A DNA stretch of 35,871 bases from positions 1-35,871 of the IMG/VR virus record IMGVR_UViG_3300008450_000177. The stretch is one strand, 5' to 3'. This DNA is from a virus. Within the stretch, counting starts at the first letter, position 1; each line of letters starts with the position of its first letter. Below the pieces are notes generated by a model. The model was not told where the DNA came from and made no database searches. It worked only from the letters and a program-made list of their open reading frames with translations. The position numbers and the translations under genes were made by a program. Positions 1 through 9,600 of this stretch are shown here, piece after piece.

Positions 1-114
1 AATGTTAAACGAGGCGGCAAGCGATGCAGTTACAGGTTCTTACTTTGATGCTATTGGCAAACTTGGGATGGCGGCTGCTTCTTATGCAAAAAACTTTCCT
101 GGCACAACCACAAC
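1..114. repeat. Direct terminal repeat, left copy
   Basis: These 114 bases are identical to 35758-35871. The overlap lies inside one reading frame (35387 through the junction to 133), so joining the ends restores a complete 167-codon gene. It may be a true terminal redundancy or the assembler's overlap of a circular or circularly permuted genome. The sequence alone cannot separate these. Confidence 0.97.
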
Positions 115-133
115 TGATACGGCTGCCGCTTAA
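1..133 (+). CDS. Internal virion protein (gp14-like), C-terminal part
   Basis: This is the 3' end of the gene that starts at 35387 and crosses the circular junction. In-frame codons begin at base 2 and the stop is at 131-133. The segment ends in a Thr- and Ala-rich tail (GTTTTDTAAA). Joined across the ends the protein is 167 residues, Ala- and Gln-rich, with a hydrophobic N-terminus. The gene sits between tail tubular protein B and the next internal virion protein, the place of T7 gp14. Confidence 0.8.
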   Translation, partial: MLNEAASDAVTGSYFDAIGKLGMAAASYAKNFPGTTTTDTAAA

Positions 134-153
134 GGCAAATGGAGTAAAGTTTA

Positions 154-1833
154 ATGGCTGATTTACCAAGATACCAATCAACTGGTCGCGTCTATTCTGA
201 CTTACCTCAGTTAGACTTTGCCAATGTGCGCGAGTCGTTTAAGCAATCGCAAACCATGTCTAATCAATTGGACAGGTTGTCTAGCTATGCCTTTACAGAA
301 ATGGGCAAGGCTACTGAAGCAAAAGCAGAGCAGTTTGCGCTTGACAATCCAATTACAAAAGAAGATTTAATAAACGCCCAATCTAGCGGCATAGATTTAA
401 TTAAGGCTAGTGGCGGTGGTCAAGTTTGGGAAGATACATTACGCAAGTTTCAAGGCGAGCAATTACGCGCACAACTTGAAGTGCATGGTCAAGCCGCGTT
501 AACAGAAATCCTTTCTCAAGTTGAACGTCGTGAGTTAACAGACCCTAATGAGATTAAACAAAAGTTTGAGTCTGCTGTTACTGGATTTGAAAAACCGTTA
601 GCTAATATCAGCCCGGAGTCTGCTGTTAGATTTAAGCAATCTATGGGCGCTACTGCTGGCGCTTTTTATAAAGAAGCCACAAAGAAACTTACTGCTGACT
701 ATTTAATTGACCAGCAAATATTAGCTGAAGAAAATCTAATATATAGCGCAAGAGCGGCTAAGGCGATGATTGCTACGATTACTGACCCAGCCCTACTTGA
801 TGAAGTTGAAAACTTATTGTTTAGACGCGTATATGAACAAGCGCGTGAAGGCGGTACAGATTTTGCTAAACTTAAAGCTAATGAATTTAAAAAAGAATTT
901 AAAAGCATTAAACTAAATTATTTTGCTGAAGTTGCTACATCTAGCGAATATTCAAAAGACATGGTTACCGCTGTTAAACGAATTAATGCTGGAGACTTTG
1001 GCGAGAAAACTGATTTATATAAATCACTGCCAATTGAAGAGCAGAAAAAAGTTCGCGACTTGTCTGTTTCAGCATGGACTGATGTATATTCAGCAACTAA
1101 AAAACAACAAGAATTAAATAAAATTGAAAACAAAGAGAAAGATGATGCCGATGTAATTTCAATGTTTCAAATGAAGGATGGAAAAACAAAAATAAATGCT
1201 GCTCAAGATTTATATAAGCGCGATGTTATTACCTTAGATACTCTTAAAGGAATTATATCCCCAAAAGATGAAGGTAATGGTGACCCGCTAACAAAAGCTA
1301 GAGCTATGTCAGATGTTATTTTTGGATTGATTACATCAGAAAAACAATTAATAAGTTTATATCCAAATCTTAATATCAAGCAACGCGCTGATTTAGTTGA
1401 AGCCATTGCCAATAAACAAGTTGTAAGAGGGCAGACGAAAATAAGACTAAATGCTGGGGCATCAGAAAATCCATATGCCGCTATTGATATACCAACTGCT
1501 GGTAAAATACAAATAATGAACGATTTGGCTGATGATTTTAAAGCTGAAACAAATCCAGATGGGTCTGCAAAATATACTTATAATGAAGCCATTAATGAAG
1601 CTATTAAGCAATTTCCAAAAGCAGAAACCGTAGTAAAAAATAAGACAACGCAAACTACAAAAAATCAATATTTTGTTAAGAATTATCCTGATTTTAATCC
1701 AGATACAATGACTCCATCAGGTTATGGTAAATTTAAAAAATTAGATACAACCGCAATAGATAATTTAACAAAGCAACATAAGCTATATCTTGATGCTAAA
1801 AAAATTACTGGATTAAGCGCAGGACAATTATGA
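154..1833 (+). CDS. Internal virion protein, gp15-like by position
   Basis: This 559-residue protein is rich in Lys, Glu and Ala and is predicted mostly helical, with no membrane segment or catalytic motif that I recognise. It follows the gp14-like gene and precedes a series of tightly packed structural genes. In T7-like phages this place holds the internal core proteins that leave the capsid during DNA ejection, so that role is inferred from order and composition. The AAATGGAGT just upstream serves as ribosome binding site. It overlaps the next gene by four bases (ATGA), a sign of coupled translation. Lys and Arg codons here are AAA and AGA-rich, unlike the CGT-rich capsid genes. Confidence 0.6.
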   Translation: MADLPRYQSTGRVYSDLPQLDFANVRESFKQSQTMSNQLDRLSSYAFTEMGKATEAKAEQFALDNPITKEDLINAQSSGIDLIKASGGGQVWEDTLRKFQGEQLRAQLEVHGQAALTEILSQVERRELTDPNEIKQKFESAVTGFEKPLANISPESAVRFKQSMGATAGAFYKEATKKLTADYLIDQQILAEENLIYSARAAKAMIATITDPALLDEVENLLFRRVYEQAREGGTDFAKLKANEFKKEFKSIKLNYFAEVATSSEYSKDMVTAVKRINAGDFGEKTDLYKSLPIEEQKKVRDLSVSAWTDVYSATKKQQELNKIENKEKDDADVISMFQMKDGKTKINAAQDLYKRDVITLDTLKGIISPKDEGNGDPLTKARAMSDVIFGLITSEKQLISLYPNLNIKQRADLVEAIANKQVVRGQTKIRLNAGASENPYAAIDIPTAGKIQIMNDLADDFKAETNPDGSAKYTYNEAINEAIKQFPKAETVVKNKTTQTTKNQYFVKNYPDFNPDTMTPSGYGKFKKLDTTAIDNLTKQHKLYLDAKKITGLSAGQL

Positions 1834-2369
1834 AAACATTAGAACAGCTCTACGGTGAAGAATACGATTATAATTTGTATGCAGGAGTATTGCCGGAAGA
1901 AACGCCAGTTGAGCGAGTGCTTGCAGACAATAAGCCTACAGTACAAAACATGCCACAAAGTGCGTATGAAAGAGGACTTGAACTAGCAGGCATTGGCGTA
2001 GAGCAAGCTGCAACATTTTTAGAAAGTTTAGGCTCAATCAATATAGGCGGAGTAGACTTTACATTGCGTGACTTAATGCCAGTTGATACAGGTACGTCTG
2101 AGGCATTAAAGACTGCCGGCAGTGGTATGCCTGTAACGGTGGGTGGTGGATTGCAAACTAGATTGAAGCCTGAGTTTGGCAAGGCTGGTGCAGAGTTATC
2201 ATTATTAGGCCCTGCTGGTAAACTGTTAGAAAAAGGTGTAACTAAAGCCGCTAAAACTGCAATGAAAAATAAAGCAAAATTAGCTACTGGCACTGCTACA
2301 ATATCAGCATCAGAAGCATCACAACAAAATAGAGTTAAATATGATGCTCAAGGTAAAAGGATTCAGTAA
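1830..2369 (+). CDS. Hypothetical structural-block protein, 179 aa
   Basis: I do not recognise a family. The N-terminal part is acidic and Tyr-rich (EQLYGEEYDYNLYAGVLPEE). The middle is Gly-rich, and the C-terminal 50 residues are Lys/Ala-rich (KAAKTAMKNKAKLATG), which could form a basic helix. The start overlaps the preceding stop (ATGA) and its last base is shared with the next start (TAATG). It is therefore co-translated with the internal virion genes and probably is a virion or ejection protein, by context only. Confidence 0.5.
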   Translation: MKTLEQLYGEEYDYNLYAGVLPEETPVERVLADNKPTVQNMPQSAYERGLELAGIGVEQAATFLESLGSINIGGVDFTLRDLMPVDTGTSEALKTAGSGMPVTVGGGLQTRLKPEFGKAGAELSLLGPAGKLLEKGVTKAAKTAMKNKAKLATGTATISASEASQQNRVKYDAQGKRIQ

Positions 2370-2641
2370 TGAAAGTTGCAGAACTTCCAGATGGTAATGA
2401 GCTATATTTCCCACCAGATTATCCTGATGACAAAATGGATAATGCGGTATTGGAATATATTAAAATGCAGCAGTCCAATAATAAAGCTCAGATAGAGGAA
2501 ATGCGTCAGTTGAGAGAAACAATCAAAACTGGTGTTGATAAGATTGCCACAATTATGGCTGCCCCAAAAATACTTGAACGCGATTGGCAAGATAAACCAA
2601 TTGGAGTTAAACCTAAACTTGAAGGAACAATAAATGGCTAA
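2369..2641 (+). CDS. Small hypothetical virion-block protein, 90 aa
   Basis: The N-terminus reads ELPDGNELYFPPDYPDDKMDNAV. A helical, coiled-coil-like stretch around residues 30-65 (NKAQIEEMRQLRETIKTGVDKI) follows. Small proteins of this shape recur beside internal virion genes of aquatic podoviruses, but I cannot name a family. It shares bases with both neighbours (TAATG at the start and an 8-base overlap at the end), so it belongs to the same translational unit. Confidence 0.5.
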   Translation: MKVAELPDGNELYFPPDYPDDKMDNAVLEYIKMQQSNNKAQIEEMRQLRETIKTGVDKIATIMAAPKILERDWQDKPIGVKPKLEGTING

Positions 2642-3035
2642 TGCAATTTACCCAAAATATAAAGAGGCGTTACTTGACGCTTTTACGGATATTGACTTAC
2701 AAAACCTTACTGCAAAAGTTGCGCTGATTGATACTGGTACTTATACCTATAGCGATACGCATGACTTCTTTAACGATGTAACTGGCGTTGTAGGTACTCC
2801 ACAGACATTATCAAGCAAGTCTGTTACTAATGGCGTGTTTGACGCGGCAGATGTAACCTTTACTGGCGTTACAGGTAACAGCGTAGAAGCGTTACTTATC
2901 TATATTGATACAGGCGTGTCAACTACATCACGCTTGGTTGCTTATATTGATACAAGCGTTACTGGATTGCCAGTTACTCCTAACGGTGGGGATATTACTA
3001 TTACTTGGAACGCTTCAGGTATATTTGCTCTTTAA
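2634..3035 (+). CDS. Conserved phage structural protein, 133 aa
   Basis: The protein begins MANAIYPKYKEALLDAF and contains VKVALIDTGTYTYS-type and TNGVFDAADVTFTGVTGNSVEA segments, then IDTGVTGLPVTPNGGDITITW-like text near the end. From memory this is a widespread phage protein pattern, beta-rich, usually found in tail or fibre modules and labelled structural. No enzymatic motif is present. The start at 2634 overlaps the upstream gene by 8 bases, and AAGGAACAA upstream is the likely ribosome binding site. Confidence 0.6.
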   Translation: MANAIYPKYKEALLDAFTDIDLQNLTAKVALIDTGTYTYSDTHDFFNDVTGVVGTPQTLSSKSVTNGVFDAADVTFTGVTGNSVEALLIYIDTGVSTTSRLVAYIDTSVTGLPVTPNGGDITITWNASGIFAL

Positions 3036-3047
3036 TGGATTGAGTCA

Positions 3048-4565
3048 ATGGCTCTTTCCTATGTTGGTGGATTAACAAGTACCTTTGTTGGAGCTGCGTC
3101 TGGTACTCAGACAATCTCAATTAATGGTACGTTAACTGGTGGGTCTAATACCTCGCCATCTGCCAATGACATAGTTATAGTTGTATATACTACAGGCTCG
3201 ACTGCTGATAGAGCAATTGGTGTTACTACAGCAGGTTATACAGAAGAAGCAGAATTATACTCAAACGGTACTAGCTATGATACTAACCTATCATTTAGCT
3301 GGAAGCGGATGGGGACAACGGTTGATACCAGTGTATTAGTTAATGCTACTGGTAATGCTGCTGATGCTGGTGCAGTTGCAATTCATGTATGGCGCGGTGT
3401 TGATACTGTTACCGCGATGGATGTTGCAAGAACTACTGCTACGGCTACTGGTACGAGCAGACCAAACCCGGCAGCAATTACGCCTGTTACTACTGGTGCT
3501 GTAATAATTGTAGCTGGTGGTGGCTCTGCTGCAACTGGTGCTGTTTATACTGCAAGTTACTTATCTAACTTCAGAACGGCAACATCAGCAGATACCAATG
3601 ATGCTATGGTTGGCATTGGGTCGGTTGCATGGACAAGTGGTGCGTATGACCCAGCAGTATGGGCAGGTGGCTCTACTCTTGCTGCAAATAGTTGGGCAGC
3701 AGTAACGGCAGCATTAAGGCCGTGGGTAAATAGAACTCTTACCGCAAGTAGGTACGATAACCCTGATGTGTTTTATGCGGCAACGATTACACAATCTGCG
3801 CCTGTACAGAGTTTAACAGCAAGTAGATATAACAATACTAATGTATTTTATGCAGCGACCATTACACAGTCTGCGGCAACACAGAATTTAACTGCAAGTA
3901 GATTTAACAACAGTAACACGTTTTATAGTGCAAGCATCACTAAGACATACAATGCTGTAGCTAGTAGATACAATAATGCCAATACATTCTACAATGCTAC
4001 TGTTAGTCGTGGTGCTGTTACATTAAGTGCAAATAGATTTAATAATAGTAATACGTTTTACGCTGCAATTGTTTCTACATTCTCAGCTAATCAGAATGTA
4101 GTTGCGAATAGATTTAATAATGCTAATGTATTTTATAGTCCCAAGATTAAAGAGACTATATACGCTAGTAGATACAATAACAGTAATACGTTTTATGCAA
4201 GCACTGTTACTACTGCAAATGCTGTAAGTGTAGGTTTATTTACTAATAGCAATGTATTTTATAGTGCTACAGTAACTACTGGTTTTGCAGCACAGAATAT
4301 AGAGCCGTTACGATTTAATAATGTCTCTACATTTTATAGCCCAACGGTTACCATAGGCTTTGCAACACAGTCGATACAACCGTTTAGATTTGATAATAGT
4401 AATGTATTTTATAATCCGCTAGTAATAAGGGAAGCATACATACCACCAATAACGCCATTCTATGTAGAAGGTGTGAAGGTAAACAAAAAAGTCAAAAAAG
4501 TAACAGAAGAAGATATAATTGACTACGATGAAGAAATTGCAATATTAATGTTAATGGCAGCATAA
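3048..4565 (+). CDS. Repeat-bearing fibre-like structural protein
   Basis: This 505-residue protein has two parts. Residues 1 to about 228 are Ser/Thr/Gly-rich and beta-like, resembling a carbohydrate-binding or jelly-roll domain of phage tail proteins. Residues 233-460 carry ten degenerate copies of an approximately 16-residue core, R-Y/F-N-N-x-N-x-F-Y followed by an alternating hydrophobic strand (AATIT, SPTVT). The C-terminus (residues 465-505) changes character to charged and helical (KVNKKVKKVTEEDIIDYDEE), perhaps an attachment or trimerisation end. It lies among virion genes. A tail appendage or head fibre role is inferred. Confidence 0.6.
   Translation: MALSYVGGLTSTFVGAASGTQTISINGTLTGGSNTSPSANDIVIVVYTTGSTADRAIGVTTAGYTEEAELYSNGTSYDTNLSFSWKRMGTTVDTSVLVNATGNAADAGAVAIHVWRGVDTVTAMDVARTTATATGTSRPNPAAITPVTTGAVIIVAGGGSAATGAVYTASYLSNFRTATSADTNDAMVGIGSVAWTSGAYDPAVWAGGSTLAANSWAAVTAALRPWVNRTLTASRYDNPDVFYAATITQSAPVQSLTASRYNNTNVFYAATITQSAATQNLTASRFNNSNTFYSASITKTYNAVASRYNNANTFYNATVSRGAVTLSANRFNNSNTFYAAIVSTFSANQNVVANRFNNANVFYSPKIKETIYASRYNNSNTFYASTVTTANAVSVGLFTNSNVFYSATVTTGFAAQNIEPLRFNNVSTFYSPTVTIGFATQSIQPFRFDNSNVFYNPLVIREAYIPPITPFYVEGVKVNKKVKKVTEEDIIDYDEEIAILMLMAA
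3744..4427 (+). repeat. Ten-copy protein-coding repeat, R[YF]NNxNxFY core
   Basis: Ten in-frame repeats are visible, for example ASRYDNPDVFYAATIT, ASRYNNTNVFYAATIT, ASRFNNSNTFYSASIT, ANRFNNANVFYSPKIK and PFRFDNSNVFYNPLVI. Linkers of 2-10 residues separate them. The Arg, the aromatic residue, the Asn pair and the Phe-Tyr are nearly invariant while DNA third positions have diverged. This suggests old duplications kept by selection on the protein. Confidence 0.9.
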
Positions 4566-4574
4566 AGGTAAAAA

Positions 4575-7565
4575 ATGATTAATCAAAATATTAATTCTAA
4601 GATTGACCAATTAACTGGCGACTCTACAGTTATTGATGAGTCATTGCCATTAGCTGCGCCATTAGATGCGGCTGTATTTACTGGCGAAACGGAAGAAGTT
4701 GCTGGTTTAGGAAAGATAATATTTGAGAAAGCTCCAGCAGTTGTTAAGAAAGTTATTACTAGAGAAGTCAAAGAAATTAAAAAAGGCGCTCCAGTAAAAA
4801 CGCCATCACAACAAGTAAAAGAGCTTGCAGTTGGCGCTGAAAGACAAGGCCTTGCAACTGAGACTGAAGCTAAAAAAGCTGGCAAAGTTCAGCAAAAAAT
4901 GAATGAAGAGCCACAAATATCTGTGGAAGATTTGCAAAAAACAGTTGATGAAGTTAAGCCACAGTTAGCGGCAACTGCACCAGAAGACCTTACTCCAAAA
5001 CAAGTAGAGTTTAATTTGCCTCTTATTAGCGAGAGCAATGACTTGCAGTCAATAGTCAATGCCGTTACCAAAGATGCAAACATTAAAACAGAAAACATAA
5101 CGTTTGATGATGTTGTTTCTTCAGCCAAAGCTGCTGGCATGGATGATACATTTGTCAGCAAATTGACTGATGGAACTTTAACTGTAAACGCAAAGAATAC
5201 TTATTTGGCATTAGAGGCCCAACGGTCAAGTGCTGTGCATTTAGAAAAATTGCTTCGTACATTTAAAGATGCCCCTGATAAAAAAATATTAGACAAGTTA
5301 GAGCTTGACGTTCAAAACAATGTAGATGGCGCGCAAGAACTATTAGATGCCGCTATTGCCAAGAAGATTAGCCCTGCTGTAGAAATGGAAGCAATGCAAA
5401 CAATTGCGTTTCATAGTTTGTTGCAACGAAGCGTTAAGAATTACCAAACCAATGTGGCTCAATCTTTAGCTGTAATGAGAATACCTAGGTCAGGCGTAGT
5501 TAGTCTTGATGATGCAACTGATGGGTTAATGTCTAGCTCTGATTTAATGAAGTTTGCTAATGCTTTCTTAAAAGAAACTGACGCCGCTAAACGTGCAAAA
5601 CTGATTGACTCTACTGCTAAGACTGGATGGAAAGATAAAACATTCTCAGTGTTTGTTAATAACATTCTTTCACGCCCATCTACACATGTTAAGAACGCGC
5701 TATCAAACTTTTTAATGATTCCAATTAGAGGGGCAGAAAAGACTGTGGCAGCAGGCATTGGCGCAACAAGGCAAATTGTTGGCTTAGGCTCGGAAGACAG
5801 ATATTTCTTTACTGAAACATATTCTAGCTTGTCTGCAACGGTGCAAGCGGTAAAAGATGGCTTGGAGATGGGTAAGTTTGCCGCTAAAGAAGGCTACTCA
5901 TCAACTATGGATGACGCTTCTAAAATTGATTTAGCAAAAGCTAGGACTGAGATTTTTGATTACGCTTCAGATAGTCCTCTTGCTGGGTTTTGGAAAACAG
6001 CAAACTTTGTTGCAACATTGCCTGGTCGTTCATTACTAACTGCCGATGAGTTTTATAAAGGCGTTGCATATAGGTATGAGCTAGAAAGAACGGCCACTAG
6101 AGAAGGCATTAAAGCGTATGACAATGCTCTTGCTACTGGAGTTGATGCTGATAAAGCATTTGATGATGCCGCGCAAAATATTTATGACAACCCACCAGAT
6201 GAGATATTGGGATTATCACAAGAAGCTACGTCTACTAAAAAGTTAGAGGGCATGGCTAAGAAAATGCAGGATGTCATTAATGATGATTCATTCTTAGGCT
6301 TCTTGGCTAGAACGCAAGTTCCATTTATTACTACTCCAGTAAACTTAAATTTACAAGTATTGGAAAGAACTCCATTAGGATTTGTAACAAAAAAAGTTAG
6401 AGAAGATTTAGCTAAAGGTGGTAAAGATGCTGACTTGGCAATGGCTAAGATTGGCATGGGAACTGGTGCTGGATTTCTATTTACAAACTATGCCGCTGAA
6501 GGAAAGATTACTGGTTCAGGCCCATCAGACAAAGGTCAACGAGCAATTCTTACCAATCAAGGTTGGCAACCATATAGTATAGTATTAGATTTTTCTGGCC
6601 TATCTGAAGAACAAAGAAACTTGTATGCGGAATTGCCTGTAGACATTAGATACGGTACTGGTGATTATAAAGGCAAGGCGTTTATTTCTTATCAAGGCTT
6701 AGAGCCAATAGGGGCGTTTCTTGCAATGGCTTCTAATTCTGTTGAATACGCTAAATATGAAAAGAATACAGATAAAGTAAATGCACAGATGGCTGGTGTA
6801 GCTTATGGTTTTTATGACTATATGATGAGCAGTCCTTTTTTACAAGGCTTGTCTAATATATCATCTGCTATAGGAATAGGCCCAAGGTCTAATCAAGAGC
6901 AAACATTAAAATTGTTTGATGAGCTAGGTAAATCATTGGTTACATTTGCTGGAAAAACAGTTGTCCCATTAAGCGGATTAATGTCATCCGTAAGAGAAAA
7001 AACAGACCCATATCAACGCGAATATAAAATTGATAAGAACGCTGATAGCATTTTGCCAATGGGCGTAAGAGAAGGCATTAACTCCGTATTGAATTCCACT
7101 CCTGGATTAAGTGATACGTTGCCACCAAAATTAGATATTTGGGGACAGCCTGTTATGTATGAAAGCTCATGGTCTCCAATTAAAATGAAGTCAGGTAAAG
7201 ATGATAAGGCTAACGAAATAATAATTCAAACTGGAACTCAAGTATCATATCCATCTCGAATGGCATCCATGCCAATGGAAAATGGACTAAGTGTGTCCAC
7301 GGAGTTGTCACCACTTGAATATAATATGCTGTTGGAAATTGCAAATGACCCAACTGGTATTGATTTACAAGGGCAATTAGTAAACACAGATATATCTAGT
7401 TTGCCATTATATAGACAACAGGTTACTATAAAGGCAATTATGTCTTCTGCGTTTCTAAAAGCTAAAGAACAATTGATTGGTAATTCAATTTATAGCGATG
7501 ATATACAAAAAAGAATACAAGATAAATACTTAGAAATTCAAGATGCTGGTTTAGGAGCTAAATAG
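4575..7565 (+). CDS. Large internal virion or ejection protein, 996 aa
   Basis: This is the largest gene of the genome. The N-terminal third is acidic and helical. The middle contains FVNNILSRPSTHVKNALSNF (about residues 360-380), a pattern I associate with large phage-borne and polyvalent proteins that travel with DNA, followed by a small-residue-rich segment (IGMGTGAGFLFTNYA) that might touch membrane. No lytic transglycosylase triad is evident. Size and place correspond to T7 gp16, the channel-forming internal protein, so a DNA-ejection role is inferred rather than shown. Confidence 0.55.
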   Translation: MINQNINSKIDQLTGDSTVIDESLPLAAPLDAAVFTGETEEVAGLGKIIFEKAPAVVKKVITREVKEIKKGAPVKTPSQQVKELAVGAERQGLATETEAKKAGKVQQKMNEEPQISVEDLQKTVDEVKPQLAATAPEDLTPKQVEFNLPLISESNDLQSIVNAVTKDANIKTENITFDDVVSSAKAAGMDDTFVSKLTDGTLTVNAKNTYLALEAQRSSAVHLEKLLRTFKDAPDKKILDKLELDVQNNVDGAQELLDAAIAKKISPAVEMEAMQTIAFHSLLQRSVKNYQTNVAQSLAVMRIPRSGVVSLDDATDGLMSSSDLMKFANAFLKETDAAKRAKLIDSTAKTGWKDKTFSVFVNNILSRPSTHVKNALSNFLMIPIRGAEKTVAAGIGATRQIVGLGSEDRYFFTETYSSLSATVQAVKDGLEMGKFAAKEGYSSTMDDASKIDLAKARTEIFDYASDSPLAGFWKTANFVATLPGRSLLTADEFYKGVAYRYELERTATREGIKAYDNALATGVDADKAFDDAAQNIYDNPPDEILGLSQEATSTKKLEGMAKKMQDVINDDSFLGFLARTQVPFITTPVNLNLQVLERTPLGFVTKKVREDLAKGGKDADLAMAKIGMGTGAGFLFTNYAAEGKITGSGPSDKGQRAILTNQGWQPYSIVLDFSGLSEEQRNLYAELPVDIRYGTGDYKGKAFISYQGLEPIGAFLAMASNSVEYAKYEKNTDKVNAQMAGVAYGFYDYMMSSPFLQGLSNISSAIGIGPRSNQEQTLKLFDELGKSLVTFAGKTVVPLSGLMSSVREKTDPYQREYKIDKNADSILPMGVREGINSVLNSTPGLSDTLPPKLDIWGQPVMYESSWSPIKMKSGKDDKANEIIIQTGTQVSYPSRMASMPMENGLSVSTELSPLEYNMLLEIANDPTGIDLQGQLVNTDISSLPLYRQQVTIKAIMSSAFLKAKEQLIGNSIYSDDIQKRIQDKYLEIQDAGLGAK

Positions 7566-7566
7566 A

Positions 7567-8955
7567 ATGGCAGATTATCCAATTAGTAACGTAGCAAGGC
7601 GCATAGTCTACACAGGCTCGGCAGGTGTTGGGCCGTATGCCTTTAGCTTTGAAGTGCTGACTAACACAGACATCAAGGTATATAAGAATGATGCCTTGCT
7701 GACGCTTACAACAGACTACACCGTAACCATTAGTCCCACATTGGGAACAGGCTCGGTTACCTTGGTATCTGCCGCTACTGGCGCAGACCGAATAACTATT
7801 GTTGGCGCTAGGGCAATACAGCGTACCACAGACTTTACTACTGGTGGTGACTTCTTTGCTAACACATTGAACGATGAGATGGATTCACAGACAATCCTAG
7901 TTCAACAAGTAGCTGAGACAGCAGACCGTGGCATTAAGGCTCCTGTTACTGACCCCACAAGTATTAACATGATATTGCCTATTAACACTGCTAGGGCTGG
8001 CAAGACGTTAGCCTTTGATGCTAATGGTAATCCTGTTGCTGGTGACCCTATTGGTAACTGGCGTGGTAACTGGGCGTCTGGCACATCCTATCAAAACCGT
8101 GACATAGTTAAAGATTCAGGCAATAGCAATGTCTACCTTGTAATTACTGCTCATACATCTAGTGGCTCATTACCTATTAGCACTAACGCTGACTCTGCTA
8201 AATTTGCTTTAGTAGTCGATGCTTCCGCCGCTGATGCAAGTGCTGATGCTGCCGCTGTAAGTGAAACCAATGCTGCCGCTTCTGCTATCTTAGCTAATGA
8301 TTGGGCTACAAAGACTTCAGGCGCTGTGGCTGGTGGAGAATACTCTGCTAAGTATCATGCTCAAGCCGCTTCTACTTCTGCTACGAACGCATCCAATTCG
8401 GCTACATCTGCATCGTCTGCACAGACTGCGGCTGAGTCTGCCCGTGATGCTACGCTTGCCGCGTATGATAGCTTTGATGATAGATACCTAGGCACTAAGA
8501 CTTCTGACCCATCTGTGGATAACGATGGCAATGCTTTACTTGCTGGTGCGTTATACTTTAACTCTGTAAGCGGAGTGATGAAGTTATATACTGGCTCTGC
8601 ATGGGTGGCTTCTTATGTGTCAGGTGCTGGCTTTGTTCCACAAACATCTATTACTGGTTCTGCTGACATTCCTAATGGCACTACTGCCGAGCGTGATGCT
8701 AGTCCGGGCGCAGGTTACTTTAGGTTCAATACAAGCACAGGAACATTCGAGGGTTACAATGGTACTGCTTGGGGGTCTGTAGGTGGCGGTGCAACTGGTG
8801 CTGGTGGTGACGCTGTATTCCAAGAGAATAGTTTAATTGTAACTACTAGCTATACACTTACAACTGGCAAGTCTGCATCATCAGTTGGCCCTATCACAAT
8901 CAACTCAGGCGCAGTAGTTACAGTTCCCTCTGGCGCTCGTTGGGTAGTTCTTTAA
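7567..8955 (+). CDS. Tail fibre protein with T7 gp17-type N-terminus
   Basis: Residues 1 to about 130 match the T7 tail-fibre attachment domain in pattern: VARRIVYTGSAGVGPYAFSFEVL, then KVYKNDALLTLTTDYTVT and later FANTLNDEMDSQTILVQQVAE. A spacer with GNWRGNWASGTSYQNRDIVKDSG looks like a small carbohydrate-binding module. An Ala/Ser/Thr-rich rod (about residues 220-300) follows, then beta-rich units ending in LYFNSVSGVMKLYTGSAWV. The protein of 462 residues should attach to the tail through its N-terminus and present its C-terminus to the host. It starts two bases after the preceding stop. Confidence 0.85.
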   Translation: MADYPISNVARRIVYTGSAGVGPYAFSFEVLTNTDIKVYKNDALLTLTTDYTVTISPTLGTGSVTLVSAATGADRITIVGARAIQRTTDFTTGGDFFANTLNDEMDSQTILVQQVAETADRGIKAPVTDPTSINMILPINTARAGKTLAFDANGNPVAGDPIGNWRGNWASGTSYQNRDIVKDSGNSNVYLVITAHTSSGSLPISTNADSAKFALVVDASAADASADAAAVSETNAAASAILANDWATKTSGAVAGGEYSAKYHAQAASTSATNASNSATSASSAQTAAESARDATLAAYDSFDDRYLGTKTSDPSVDNDGNALLAGALYFNSVSGVMKLYTGSAWVASYVSGAGFVPQTSITGSADIPNGTTAERDASPGAGYFRFNTSTGTFEGYNGTAWGSVGGGATGAGGDAVFQENSLIVTTSYTLTTGKSASSVGPITINSGAVVTVPSGARWVVL

Positions 8956-8964
8956 GGAAAATAT

Positions 8965-9591
8965 ATGGCTAGTTTAGTCTTAACAGCAGAAACATTGGTA
9001 ACTGTACCTAGTGCAGGGCAAAAAGAATTTAGCGGCACAATCTTTACAGGCGCACCAACATCAACAACCCGTGGGATTATTCCTACTGAACAGTTTTTTA
9101 GGCTTGATTCTAACTTAGTAGGTGCTAATGCTACAGGCGCACAGAATATATTTGGTGTTGGTGTAACGCTTGCAGGTTCTACTGTGTATGAGTTTGAAAT
9201 GATGTCTATTTTATCTAGAACGGCTGGCACAACAAGTCATAATATATCAATGCTATTTGGTGGAACTGCTACATTAAATAGTATTGCATACAGTGGATAT
9301 GCACCTTATGCGCTTAATGCTTCATATCCTCAACCGTGGGGTAATGCAATAGCAGGGTCATCTAATGCCGCAACTTCAAACCAAATTTATGCAGTCGGAG
9401 CTTTTGCCATATCATCTTTTGCCCTTGTAGTTAAAGGCACAGTAAGCATTAACGCTGGCGGTACATTTACCCCACAATACACATTATCAGCAGCTCCTGG
9501 TGGTGCATATTCAACATTAGCAGGGTCTTACATGAAAATTAAACCAATCGGTGTATCAGGTGCAAACACATCTGTCGGCACTTGGGCATAG
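8965..9591 (+). CDS. Tail-tip or fibre-associated protein, 208 aa
   Basis: The sequence is beta-rich, with Gly, Ser, Thr and Ala dominating and almost no charged stretches. The middle reads AGSTVYEFEMMSILSRTAGTT..LFGGTATLN, a pattern I have seen in tail modules of marine and freshwater phages, with no catalytic motif. It lies directly after the tail fibre (RBS AAGGAAAATAT, start at 8965) and before the glycine-rich adhesin. A role as a distal fibre domain or receptor contact is inferred from context. Confidence 0.5.
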   Translation: MASLVLTAETLVTVPSAGQKEFSGTIFTGAPTSTTRGIIPTEQFFRLDSNLVGANATGAQNIFGVGVTLAGSTVYEFEMMSILSRTAGTTSHNISMLFGGTATLNSIAYSGYAPYALNASYPQPWGNAIAGSSNAATSNQIYAVGAFAISSFALVVKGTVSINAGGTFTPQYTLSAAPGGAYSTLAGSYMKIKPIGVSGANTSVGTWA

Positions 9592-9600
9592 GGGAATAAT

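Noticed and set aside
1868-2293. 141-codon minus-strand open frame
   Set aside because: It lies fully inside the plus-strand gene 1830-2369, which is coupled to both neighbours; no ribosome binding site or family pattern supports the minus frame.
4023-4427. Possible CRISPR-like array in the repeat region
   Set aside because: The repeats are in-frame protein repeats with diverged third positions and irregular spacing, not near-identical DNA repeats with unique spacers.
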